Shown piece by piece: positions 27,725 through 35,926 of a DNA stretch of 63,794 bases. The notes under the pieces were generated by a model. It was not told the origin of the DNA. It saw only the letters and a list, made by a program, of their open reading frames with translations, and did no database searches. Location: contig CAJYIY010000093.1 of NCBI GenBank assembly GCA_913775305.1, positions 1-63,794 of the forward strand, read 5' to 3'. This DNA comes from an uncultured Erwinia sp. GTDB lineage: Bacteria > Pseudomonadota > Gammaproteobacteria > Enterobacterales > Enterobacteriaceae. The translations under genes and the position numbers were made by a program. The stretch's first letter is position 1, and each line of letters opens with the position of its first letter.

Positions 27725-28346
27725 ATTCGCGATAGCCGGAGATAATCACGTAACCGGCGAAGTAGCAGAAGATCACCGCCGAGGCAATGTAGGACCAGCG
27801 CAGCATTTTATTGCCCAGCATACGGCCACCAAGGCTGCCAATGGTACAGAGCACCACCGTCCACACCACGCCCGCAAGGAAAAATCCCGACAGGAACCAG
27901 GCTGAAGCGCCGGTACTGCCGGTGCCCATTCGTGAAATCAGTGCTCCGCCCACCGCGGCAAACCACAGGATCGCCGTGGGTGACGAGACGGCGAGAAATA
28001 TCCCGCGCAGGAAGTTTTGCCGGACGCTGAGCGCCTGTCCCACGTCGCCCGCGCTGAGTTCCGGCACCGGGCGCAGCGCGCTCAGCACCATTTTCCAGGC
28101 AAACCACAGCAGGATCAGCGAACCGCCAATCCACAGCACCCAGCGCACAGTGGTGAACTGCAGCAGTACCGACATGCCGGCCATGGCGAGGATCGCATAG
28201 ATCAGATCGCCAACGCAGGTGCCGATCCCCAGCCACAGGCCGTGAAAATAACCGCGCTGCATCGCCAGGGTAATTATGGCGATATTGGCGATACCGATAT
28301 CAAGACACAGGGAAAGACTCAGTAAAAAACCATTAGAAAAAGGCAT
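27714..28346 (-). CDS. LysE/RhtB-family amino-acid exporter
   Basis: A 210-residue protein with about six hydrophobic spans, opening with the LysE/RhtB-type N-terminus and containing AVSSPTAILWFAAVGG, the family's conserved sequence around TM4. It is expected to export an amino acid or derivative; the substrate cannot be told from sequence. It is convergent with and overlaps the AraC-type regulator. Confidence 0.85.
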   Translation of the reverse strand: MPFSNGFLLSLSLCLDIGIANIAIITLAMQRGYFHGLWLGIGTCVGDLIYAILAMAGMSVLLQFTTVRWVLWIGGSLILLWFAWKMVLSALRPVPELSAGDVGQALSVRQNFLRGIFLAVSSPTAILWFAAVGGALISRMGTGSTGASAWFLSGFFLAGVVWTVVLCTIGSLGGRMLGNKMLRWSYIASAVIFCYFAGYVIISGYREFIG

Positions 28347-28526
28347 AACATGGCGTCCTTAAAGTGTAATGAAGCGATTATCAATGGATGCCGGTAGAAG
28401 ATATTGGAAAAAATTGCGCAGTAGCGAGGCTGGCCTCATGGTGGAAAGCAGAAGAGTGTTTCTTTGAGACATGCTTCACTCTTTTTAGGGTGAAAAGTGT
28501 GTTTTTGTGATCTAACTCAAAAAATC
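28347..28526. other. Intergenic region upstream of the small-ORF promoter
   Basis: It holds the promoter of the LysE-family gene on the minus strand and one arm (TTTTAGGGTGAA, 28483-28494) of a distant inverted repeat. Nothing else was recognised. Confidence 0.4.
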
Positions 28527-28555
28527 TTGCCTGAAAAAGCACCGTCCGTTATAAT
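28527..28555 (+). promoter_or_regulatory. Near-consensus sigma-70 promoter
   Basis: TTGCCT (28527-28532), a 17-bp spacer and a perfect TATAAT (28550-28555). Transcription would begin near 28562, about 30 nt before a 26-codon open frame. No annotated-type gene follows for 650 bp, so it drives either a small protein or a small RNA. Confidence 0.65.
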
Positions 28556-28591
28556 TTATGGCGTATTTTTCAACAATATTTGTCACAAGCA

Positions 28592-28672
28592 ATGATGAAA
28601 AAATTCTTCCGCAACGTGTTTCGCGCCTATGTGAATACCTTCAAACACGTTCCGCCGGGCGCGGTTCTCTGA
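28592..28672 (+). CDS. Candidate 26-residue basic small protein
   Basis: A short frame beginning MMKKFFRN and ending KHVPPGAVL, rich in Lys, Arg, Phe and Val, lying 30 nt downstream of a near-consensus promoter. The amphipathic basic N-half could associate with membranes. There is no good Shine-Dalgarno sequence, which lowers confidence. No family was recognised. A longer overlapping frame from 28558 exists but opens at the predicted transcription start and has unconvincing composition. Confidence 0.35.
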   Translation: MMKKFFRNVFRAYVNTFKHVPPGAVL

Positions 28673-29210
28673 CACCCGCCAAGCTGATACCCTCGATAAC
28701 CGCGGTCAGGGACTGGACCGATGGTTATCACTTAATGCCCGCACTTTCTGCAGTTTTTTCCCTTCTTCACCCTAAAACCCGCTGGTACTGATATTTTCAG
28801 GCCAAACGACGCCGCATCATATCCTGACCGTTTTCACTTTCGGGTCTGCTCCACCGCGCAACGCAGCCGCGCAGAGCGCTGGTCGGCCTGTATGACGGGA
28901 TGTGGTGGTGCACCTGAATTCGGCGATCGGTTTTATCAGACTGTGATCGAGGCAAGATATTTTACAGACATTATACCGTGCGTTATCTTTCTAAGATAAA
29001 TCTGTGCCTTTAGCTGAAACAGCTGATTGGATCCCACAGGGCTCAGAATACGGAGCCGCGTAAAGCGGCCGGGCACTGAAATAACAGCCTGAGCCGGTGC
29101 GAACTGCTCTGATTGACTCTGCCGCAGTTGCTGATTTACGGCGACATCATTCGCGATTTGCAGGTAGGGCGCGACAATCAGCTGACATTTATCAGGGAGA
29201 GTGATGCTTA
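28673..29210. other. Intergenic stretch without a recognised gene
   Basis: It contains the second arm (TTCACCCTAAAA, 28766-28777) of a 12-bp inverted repeat and a small CCGC-GTAAA-GCGG hairpin near 29060. No tRNA, known small RNA or broken gene was recognised. The promoter of the Rob-like gene must lie in its right part. Confidence 0.4.
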
Positions 29211-30101
29211 GTGAAAACCACCTTTAAGCAGGAAGTTGTGCACCAACTGCTGCGCTGGCTGGAAGGTAATATCCATACGCCGCTGACGATTAACGACTTC
29301 GTTGAGAAATCGGGTTACTCCAAATGGCATCTGCAGCGTATTTTCAAAGAAGTGACCGGGCAAAAACTGGCGTCCTACTGCCGCCTGCGGCGGCTGACCT
29401 CCAGCGCAGTGATGCTGAGGCTCTTTGATAAGCAGATTGACTCCGTTGGGAGCGAGCACGGTTTTTCCAGCCATAACGTTTACCACAAAACCTTTAAGCG
29501 CCATTTTAATATGACACCTGCCCAGTACCGCGATGCGCCGCACTGGTCATGCGAGGGGCTGTGTCCACCGATCAATCTGACTACGATGAACGTGCCGGAA
29601 GGCCAGCTGGTTGAGCTGGATGGCCTGCATCTGAGTGGCTGCGTGAACAATTACGCGTTTACCCTGGAAACCATTGATGAATTTTCGTGGCGCGAGCGCG
29701 AAAGCTTCTGGCAACTGCGGCTTAATGCGCTGGACGAACAGCCGGATATGCTTTACGGGCTGATCAATGTTATCAGGGGCGGCCCGCGTATCGGCGATCG
29801 CGCCATATTACAGTACCTGACGTGCGTGACACAGAATCCCGGAGCTGTTGATGCGGCGCAGATGCAGATTAGCATTGAGAAACAACCCTATCTGAAATTC
29901 AGCTATCGGGGGGATTACCGCCTCTACGGTACGTTTATTGACCTGGTTTATCTGCATGCGCTGCCGGCCGCTGGCGCCGTTCGCCGTGATGGTTATGACG
30001 TTGAGCGTATCGATCGGCGGGAGCCGCAGGAGGGGCGAACGGTGGTGGTGGATTACTTTGTGCCGGTGCTGGTGGAGAGACAGAGCATGCCCGTCCCCTG
30101 A
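29211..30101 (+). CDS. Rob-like AraC-family regulator with GyrI-like C-terminal domain
   Basis: A 296-residue protein with an N-terminal MarA/SoxS/Rob DNA-binding domain (residues about 1-105; [21 protein letters not shown] and FSSHNVYHKTFKRHFNMTPAQYR) and a C-terminal GyrI/Rob-type small-molecule domain, the same architecture and size as Rob (289 aa). Rob-type regulators activate multidrug and oxidative stress genes. A GTG start is used with AGGGAGAG upstream. It may be Rob itself or a paralog. The nearby DUF1471 gene is a type often stress-induced. Confidence 0.8.
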   Translation: MKTTFKQEVVHQLLRWLEGNIHTPLTINDFVEKSGYSKWHLQRIFKEVTGQKLASYCRLRRLTSSAVMLRLFDKQIDSVGSEHGFSSHNVYHKTFKRHFNMTPAQYRDAPHWSCEGLCPPINLTTMNVPEGQLVELDGLHLSGCVNNYAFTLETIDEFSWRERESFWQLRLNALDEQPDMLYGLINVIRGGPRIGDRAILQYLTCVTQNPGAVDAAQMQISIEKQPYLKFSYRGDYRLYGTFIDLVYLHALPAAGAVRRDGYDVERIDRREPQEGRTVVVDYFVPVLVERQSMPVP

Positions 30102-30141
30102 TGGTCAGGGTTCGGGCACTGCCGGTAGTGCTGTTGTCGAC

Positions 30142-30351
30142 TTATTTGATCAGCTGGGCAGTCATATGCACGCCATTGTTGCTGGTGGCTTCAATGATGC
30201 GGTAGGCGGTGCCGGCCTGCTCAGCCTTAGCGGCAATTTTGGCTTCAGCGCTGTCTAGGGTTGGGCCGGTAGCCGTCACGGTCTGAGCGAAGCTGCCGAA
30301 TGAAATTGCGGAAAGGGCGATAAGTGCAGCAAAAGTTTTGATAGATTTCAT
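30142..30351 (-). CDS. DUF1471 (YdgH/BhsA/McbA-like) periplasmic protein
   Basis: A 69-residue secreted protein: signal peptide cleaved after SFGSFA-Q, then one compact DUF1471 domain (TLDSAEAKIAAKAEQAG, ending AQLIK). Family members such as BhsA and McbA are stress-induced and affect biofilm and envelope permeability. A paralog with the same layout is at 45884-46099. It is convergent with the Rob-like regulator gene, 40 bp apart. Confidence 0.87.
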   Translation of the reverse strand: MKSIKTFAALIALSAISFGSFAQTVTATGPTLDSAEAKIAAKAEQAGTAYRIIEATSNNGVHMTAQLIK

Positions 30352-30599
30352 AGTGTCATTCCTTCAGGTAATTGATTTTTTAAAGGCGGTTTGCCTTGCC
30401 TGAAAACAATGATAGTCCCCAGGGAGACATGCTGAAAGCGGAGTGATTTGCTGAAATCTGTCAAAAAAATTGATTAACATAAGCGGGCTATTTATCACGA
30501 AGTTCCCCGATCGTTTTACGCCCTGTTCGCGCGAACTGCTGCCACATCACGAGCACGGTGATGGCACCGTCATCGACACAACGATCATTATGGAGAGGT

Positions 30600-30627
30600 C
30601 GCTGCCGCACCGTCAGGCGCGGCAGCG
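30600..30627 (-). terminator. GC-rich hairpin after lgoT
   Basis: CGCTGCCGC pairs with GCGGCAGCG (9 bp, 10-nt loop), 10 bp beyond the lgoT stop on the minus strand. No T-run follows, so efficiency is uncertain. Confidence 0.45.
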
Positions 30628-30636
30628 GTGGCTGTA

Positions 30637-31989
30637 TCAGGCATCCACAATCGGATCGCGGACGATAAACAGATAGGAGAGTGCACCGATCACCGTGACG
30701 CAGGCACAGACGGTCAGCGCCATGCTGAATGAACCGGTTTTATCGAGGATCCAGCCGGTCAGTATCGGCGCGAATGAGGCAAATACGAAGCTGGCAAAGT
30801 TCTGAATACTGCCCACTGATGCGGTCATGCGCGCCGTGACCGAGCAGTGGATCAGGCCCCAGCATGATGTACCGGCGAAGTGAATGCAGAACAGCGCCAT
30901 ACCGATCAGCAGGACCGCGCTCCAGGTGGTGGTGGCATGGGGTACCACGGCAGTAAAGGCGGCGGAGAGCAGCATACCGGCGATAATGCAGGCCTTACGC
31001 GTTTTCAGCGGGTGCGCGCCACGGTTCACCACAGCATCAACGACATAGCCGTTCAGCAGCATACCTGCTGCACCAAACAGGAACGGGATGGCGGTCATCC
31101 AGCCGGTACTTTTCAGATCCAGATTGTAGGTTGCCTGCAGGTAGCCCGGCAGCCAGGCCAGGTACAGCCATGCGGTGTAGTTGATGCCGCTGAAGCCGAT
31201 CATCATGCCCCACATGGTGCGGTTCTTAAACAGGCCGCGCCATTCTTTCATGGTCATCGGCTCTTTTTTCGCCGCCACGCTGCCCGCTTCCAGATAGTTA
31301 ATCTCTTCCTGAGTCAGGGTGTTGTTGTTGCGATTGCGGTAGATAGTGTACCAGCCGATGGAGAGGAAGATTCCCAGCACGCCGATGGTAATAAACATCG
31401 CCCGCCAGCCCATGGTCAGCATCATCGCCGCCAGAATCGGCGGGCTAATGGCCAGGCCAATGGTAGAGGCCGCGTTAAAAATCCCCATCGGCATACCGCG
31501 ATGGCGTATGTTGAACCAGTCGTTGATGACTTTAACCCCACAGGGGTTCATCGGTGCTTCACCTATCCCCAGGCCGATACGCACCAGCACAAACTGGGTA
31601 AAGTTCTGCACCATACCGGCCAGCGCCTGGAAACAGGACCAGACGAACATACCGACGCCGAGCATAATGCGCGGGCCTTTACGGTCCAGCAGCAGGCCGC
31701 ACGGCAGCTGGGCGATACCGTAGGCCAGCGAGAAGGCGGAAAGCAGAATACCGATTTCCGTGCCGCTTAATCCCAGGTCACCGCGAATCGTCTGGTTCGC
31801 CACGGACAGCGAGCTACGGTCGAGGTAGTTAATAATCGCCGCCAGGAACAACAGAATCATCGCGGTGGTTTGTACGCGCTTAATGCGCGCCGAGCGCTGA
31901 AGCGGACCGCGCTCCGGCACCACGATGGCCTCTGGCTGAGCGTGGCTGGCAGGGCGGTTTTGACCGCTGACGGTCTGGCTATTATCCAT
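30637..31989 (-). CDS. lgoT: L-galactonate transporter (MFS, anion:cation symporter)
   Basis: A 450-residue MFS permease with 12 predicted spans; INYLDRSSLSVANQTI after TM1 is the signature of hexonate/hexuronate transporters. Its place beside LgoR- and LgoD-like genes matches the E. coli lgoT(yjjL)-lgoR(yjjM)-lgoD(yjjN) locus, so L-galactonate uptake is the best call; D-galactonate or galactarate carriers of the same family are alternatives. The start at 31989 has GGGGAGT upstream. A 63-codon extension is open but lacks support. Confidence 0.82.
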   Translation of the reverse strand: MDNSQTVSGQNRPASHAQPEAIVVPERGPLQRSARIKRVQTTAMILLFLAAIINYLDRSSLSVANQTIRGDLGLSGTEIGILLSAFSLAYGIAQLPCGLLLDRKGPRIMLGVGMFVWSCFQALAGMVQNFTQFVLVRIGLGIGEAPMNPCGVKVINDWFNIRHRGMPMGIFNAASTIGLAISPPILAAMMLTMGWRAMFITIGVLGIFLSIGWYTIYRNRNNNTLTQEEINYLEAGSVAAKKEPMTMKEWRGLFKNRTMWGMMIGFSGINYTAWLYLAWLPGYLQATYNLDLKSTGWMTAIPFLFGAAGMLLNGYVVDAVVNRGAHPLKTRKACIIAGMLLSAAFTAVVPHATTTWSAVLLIGMALFCIHFAGTSCWGLIHCSVTARMTASVGSIQNFASFVFASFAPILTGWILDKTGSFSMALTVCACVTVIGALSYLFIVRDPIVDA

Positions 31990-32188
31990 ACGGTACTCCC
32001 CGGTAAAAAGTCTTGTTATTAGCATCGGGCCGGGTTGATACGTTAAACACCACGGCCAGAACAGGGTTGAGGTAAGGCTGAATAGCAGACTAGTGTTGGC
32101 CGAAGTTAATGTTGCCAACTTGTTATCTTTTTCGTGCGGCAGGTGGCGGTTTACGGTTTTTAATCGGCTTTTAATCACGGAGGTTGAT

Positions 32189-32209
32189 GGCTTTTATTGA
32201 TAAAAAGCC
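32189..32209 (-). terminator. A/T-rich hairpin after lgoR
   Basis: GGCTTTTA and TAAAAAGCC pair around a 4-nt loop 17 bp beyond the lgoR stop. The T-run is within the stem, giving a modest intrinsic terminator between lgoR and lgoT. Confidence 0.45.
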
Positions 32210-32225
32210 AGAAGCGGTTAAAAAA

Positions 32226-33131
32226 TCACCCCCTGTACTGGCGGATAGAGCGCTGCATTGACTCTTTGGCGGTAATCAGATGACGGTGAAATTCGATGAT
32301 AGCCTCAACGTCATTGCGGCTGACCAGTGCGGTGAGGATCGCCAGATGTTCCTCCAGCGCCACGATATTTCGCTGCTTCAGGTCACTTTCATCCCACAGA
32401 TAATGGAAGTGGAAAATGACTGAAATAACCTCAAGAGATTGATCGAAAAAAGGATTGTTCGCCGCGGAAAGAATAAGTTTATGCATTTCCCGATCCAGCT
32501 GGGAGAAGTTGCGATAGCTGGTGGCGATGGTGTCGCGCATCTGGCGGTGGCGGCTGAGCAGGTCGCGAGCGGCAATCCAGCGAGGATCGTCGGCGGGCAA
32601 ATTGATAAAGCGTTTCAGGGCGTGGATCTCCAGCATTTCACGCAGCTCAAAGAGTTTTTCCGCATACTCCTGATCGAATTTCTTCATCAGCCAGTGGCCG
32701 CGCCGTACGTTTTCAATCAGTCCGTAGCGGCAAAAGCGCAGCAGAAATTCGCGTGCTGCCAGCGGACTGACGCCCACCGCCTGCGCCAGCTGCAGTTCGG
32801 AAAAACTGTCACCGGCCATCAGCTGGCGCTGGTTGATCATCTGAAAAAACGCCTGCTCGACCAGGTTTGTCTGCGCTTCAGGCCCGGGCAGCGCGGCCGC
32901 AAAACCGTCCGCGTTCTCCGGCTGCCGGGCGATCACCCAGCTGCCGTTGACCTTTTCCAGCACGCCACACTGCTGTAAATGCTCCAGCGAGTGGCGCACC
33001 GTGGTGCGGCTGATGTTAAACATTTCCGCCAGTGCGGCCTGGGGCGGCAGCGGTGAAGGAATGTGCTGTCGGGCAATGGCTTCCAGCATCTGATTCACAA
33101 CGTTATGGCGAAGGTTCTGCGTGCGGCTCAT
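32226..33131 (-). CDS. lgoR: GntR/FadR-family regulator of the L-galactonate locus
   Basis: A 301-residue protein that begins with a GntR winged helix (AALAEMFNISRTTVRHSLEHL) and, unusually for a simple GntR protein, carries a second such helix-turn-helix-like segment around residues 95-125 (LQLAQAVGVSPLAAREFLL) before a C-terminal FCD-type effector domain (EMHKLILSAANNPFFDQSL). Size and locus match LgoR (YjjM). It is divergent from lgoD across 135 bp, the likely operator region. Confidence 0.82.
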   Translation of the reverse strand: MSRTQNLRHNVVNQMLEAIARQHIPSPLPPQAALAEMFNISRTTVRHSLEHLQQCGVLEKVNGSWVIARQPENADGFAAALPGPEAQTNLVEQAFFQMINQRQLMAGDSFSELQLAQAVGVSPLAAREFLLRFCRYGLIENVRRGHWLMKKFDQEYAEKLFELREMLEIHALKRFINLPADDPRWIAARDLLSRHRQMRDTIATSYRNFSQLDREMHKLILSAANNPFFDQSLEVISVIFHFHYLWDESDLKQRNIVALEEHLAILTALVSRNDVEAIIEFHRHLITAKESMQRSIRQYRG

Positions 33132-33266
33132 AGTTTCTCCCGGTTTTTTATCTATTAAAAACCAATTCAGAACCGCGAAAGGCGTGCTGGTTCACAGATC
33201 CTGTTCTTTAACAAACCGCGCCGTCTGATTTGCGCCATAACCCTGTGCAGACAACGGAGAAAAACC

Positions 33267-34289
33267 ATGACAACGATGAATACGCTGGTGTGTCTGGAGC
33301 CGAAACAGATGGCTTACCAGACGCGTAATAAACCGCAGCCTGCTGCGGGTGAAGCGCTGCTCAAAATAATCAGCGCCGGCATTTGCGGCACCGATATTCA
33401 CGCGTGGGGCGGCAATCAGCCGTTTTTCAGCTATCCGCGCGTACTGGGGCATGAACTTTGCGGCGAAGTAGTGGAACTGGGCGAAGGCGTCAGCGGCTGG
33501 AAGGTGGGGCAGCGCGCAGCGGTGATCCCTTATCTCTCCTGCGGACAGTGTTCGGCCTGCCTGAGCGGCAAAACTAACTGCTGTGAAAATATTTCAGTGA
33601 TCGGCGTGCATCAGGACGGCGGTTTCTGCGATTACCTCAGCGTGCCGGTGAAAAACCTGCTGTCGGCCGAAGGCATCGATCCTGACGCGGCCGCGCTGAT
33701 CGAACCGTTTGCCATCAGCGCACATGCGGTCCGCCGCGCCGCGCCGGAGCCGGGCAGCAACCTGCTGGTGGTAGGGGCCGGGCCGATTGGTCTGGGCGTT
33801 GCCGCCATTGCCCACGCATCGGGTGCAAATGTGGTAGTGGCGGATACCAGCGAGTTCCGCAGGCAGCACGTGGAGCAGAACCTCAAGCGGGTGGCGCTGG
33901 ACGCGGCGGCGGACGATTTTCCGCAGCAGCTGCGTCACCAGTTCAACGGCCAGCTGCCGTCTACGGTGATTGATGCCACCGGTAACGCGGCGGCGATGAA
34001 CGGCGCGGTGCGTCTGATGGCCCACGGCGGCACGCTGGTCTTCGTAGGCCTGCACAAGGGCGATCTTCAGATCCCCGATCCGGAATTCCACAAAAAAGAG
34101 ACCACGCTGATGGGCAGCCGCAACGCCACGCGGCAGGACTTTGAGCGCGTTGCCAGCCTGATGGCTGAGGGAAAAATTACCGCCGCGATGATGCTCAACC
34201 AGCGCTTTGAATTTACCGCGCTGGCTGAGATTTTCGAACAGCAGGTGATCAACAACCGTCAGTTGATTAAAGGCGTTATCCGCTTCTGA
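33267..34289 (+). CDS. lgoD: L-galactonate 5-dehydrogenase
   Basis: A 340-residue zinc-dependent medium-chain dehydrogenase very similar to E. coli LgoD (YjjN), which oxidises L-galactonate to D-tagaturonate. Catalytic zinc region ICGTDIHAWGGNQPFFSYPRVLGHE; structural zinc cysteines in CGQCSACLSGKTNCC; NAD fold VVGAGPIGLGVAAIA. An AACGGAG ribosome site precedes the ATG. It is convergent with the nucleoside hydrolase gene, 3 bp apart. Confidence 0.92.
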   Translation: MTTMNTLVCLEPKQMAYQTRNKPQPAAGEALLKIISAGICGTDIHAWGGNQPFFSYPRVLGHELCGEVVELGEGVSGWKVGQRAAVIPYLSCGQCSACLSGKTNCCENISVIGVHQDGGFCDYLSVPVKNLLSAEGIDPDAAALIEPFAISAHAVRRAAPEPGSNLLVVGAGPIGLGVAAIAHASGANVVVADTSEFRRQHVEQNLKRVALDAAADDFPQQLRHQFNGQLPSTVIDATGNAAAMNGAVRLMAHGGTLVFVGLHKGDLQIPDPEFHKKETTLMGSRNATRQDFERVASLMAEGKITAAMMLNQRFEFTALAEIFEQQVINNRQLIKGVIRF

Positions 34290-34292
34290 TCC

Positions 34293-35213
34293 TCAGTCGC
34301 GCAGCGCCGCCAGGAAATGTGCTTTGACCCGTTCGCTGTCTACCGCCAGGCACAGCTTCTGTATGCCGGCACCGGCAAACGGGTCATCGCGCGAGGCCAG
34401 CGGATGCAGCTGGTGCAGCGTCTGACCGCGCGAAATGCCCTCCGTCACCACGCGAACCGGTGATTCCGTTATAGTGAAAAGCTCGGGATGGTTCAGCCAG
34501 GAGAGGGTGAGTGTATCGTGCAAGGCCATCCCCTCGAATCCCTCTTTCTCCAGACTATACTGCAGATAGCTGCGAGAAATTGCCTCCAGCACCGGCCGGT
34601 TCAGGCTGCGGATGTCTTCTCCGCTAATCTGCACCTGATGGGTTACATCCAGCGGCAGCACCACGATGCGCAGCTGTGAGCTGAGCGCCTGATCCGCAGC
34701 GTGCGGATCTTTCCAGATGTTGAATTCGGCGAAGGGTGTCACGTTACCGCCGTGGCCCAGCGTGCCGAAAGCACCACCCATTATCACCAGTTGCGCAATC
34801 TTCGCCACGATATCCGGAGCCTGATTAATGGCGGCGGCGATATTGGTGAGCGGCCCAATGGCGACCAGCGTAATCGCTCCGGGATGCTGACGTATGCTGC
34901 GAATGATAAAATCGATGGCGTTATCCGCTTCGCCACTGCACGGATTGTCAAAAACGCCGCCGAGGCCATCTTTGCCGTGAACCTGAAAGGCCGGTGGGGT
35001 CGGCGCACAGGCCAGCGGCCGGGAGCTGCCGCGGTAAACGGGCACTTCAAGGCCAATTTTCTGGCTGAACAGGCGGGCGTTTTTGACCGCCTGTTCCACC
35101 GGGACATTGCCGAATACTGTGGTAATGCCGAGAATGTGGGTGGTTTTAGCCGCATAAGCCAGCGCGAAGGCGTCATCCACACCGATATCGGTATCAAAAA
35201 TAATTTTCTGCAT
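34293..35213 (-). CDS. Inosine-uridine-type nucleoside hydrolase
   Basis: A 306-residue nucleoside hydrolase with the calcium-binding signature DTDIGVDDAFALAYA at the N-terminus and the downstream VIMGGAF and EFNIWKDPHAADQ blocks. It cleaves ribonucleosides to ribose and base, in the cytosol. The subclass (pyrimidine-, purine- or mixed-specific) cannot be decided; it is not an obvious ortholog of RihA, RihB or RihC. AAGGAGA precedes the ATG. It follows the SRPBCC gene by 51 bp and may share its transcript. Confidence 0.9.
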   Translation of the reverse strand: MQKIIFDTDIGVDDAFALAYAAKTTHILGITTVFGNVPVEQAVKNARLFSQKIGLEVPVYRGSSRPLACAPTPPAFQVHGKDGLGGVFDNPCSGEADNAIDFIIRSIRQHPGAITLVAIGPLTNIAAAINQAPDIVAKIAQLVIMGGAFGTLGHGGNVTPFAEFNIWKDPHAADQALSSQLRIVVLPLDVTHQVQISGEDIRSLNRPVLEAISRSYLQYSLEKEGFEGMALHDTLTLSWLNHPELFTITESPVRVVTEGISRGQTLHQLHPLASRDDPFAGAGIQKLCLAVDSERVKAHFLAALRD

Positions 35214-35264
35214 CAGATTCTCCTTTCTGTGGCGCAGGCGCTCTCCCTGCTTGTGTAAGCTTTA

Positions 35265-35660
35265 TCAGGTCGTCAGCAGGGTATGCAGCGTCTGCAAATC
35301 CTGTCTTATCCTCTCCAGCTCCTGAGCAAACCGTTCATCAGAGAGCAGCGGCTGTCGGAACAGGGTGATCAGCACCTGAGAACCACTACCGTTGGCGACT
35401 ATACGCATCGGCACGAAGATCTCTTTGCTGAGACCGGTATCTACGTAGTGATCCATGATGCAGTACGGATTATGTTCGGTAAAGCGCACGTTGATCGCGC
35501 CCTGCGGCCCTTTTCCGCGCCAGATGTTCCCATCCTGCTCCAGCGGCGTGTTGCTCAGCCCGGAAACCCATTCAGGAAAGAATTCAGGTTTCCAGATGGT
35601 CTCATATAAATCGACCCAGTTACGGGGAATAGCAATGCTAAGGGTGTGTGAGGACAGCAT
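35265..35660 (-). CDS. SRPBCC/START-like protein
   Basis: A 131-residue protein with the helix-grip pattern of polyketide cyclase/START-like SRPBCC proteins: an N-terminal strand (TLSIAIPRNWVDLYETIW), a PEFFPEW loop where the family often has W-x-W-like residues, central strands and a long C-terminal helix (FAQELERIRQDLQTLHTLL). Such proteins bind hydrophobic ligands. It is divergent from the UbiD-family gene and precedes the nucleoside hydrolase gene. No function is known. Confidence 0.65.
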   Translation of the reverse strand: MLSSHTLSIAIPRNWVDLYETIWKPEFFPEWVSGLSNTPLEQDGNIWRGKGPQGAINVRFTEHNPYCIMDHYVDTGLSKEIFVPMRIVANGSGSQVLITLFRQPLLSDERFAQELERIRQDLQTLHTLLTT

Positions 35661-35926
35661 AAAACCTCCGATCGATGATGAATCAACCCTTTATCGTTTA
35701 ACACAACGTGCTGGTAGCGGATTTAAGCACCCGGACAAGACAATGAGAAGTCTTTCACATGGTCACCTTTCCAGATCACGACACAGCTCCCAAATTCCGT
35801 AAACCAATCCCCACGACCGGTAATAGGGCATTAGCCAAAAAGTATAGCGGGTTAGCTTTTCAGTCATGTTCACTGTCGCCGTGCGTATCCCATACTGGGG
35901 GCTGTGAATCACTGAGGAGAATAACC
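35661..35926. promoter_or_regulatory. Divergent promoter region, SRPBCC / UbiD
   Basis: A 266-bp region between the two divergent genes. GAGGAG precedes the UbiD-family ATG. No operator could be assigned. Confidence 0.4.

Noticed and set aside
28558..28791. 77-codon frame overlapping the small ORF
   Set aside because: It opens at the -10 region of the predicted promoter, so its start would not be transcribed from that promoter, and it matches no family.
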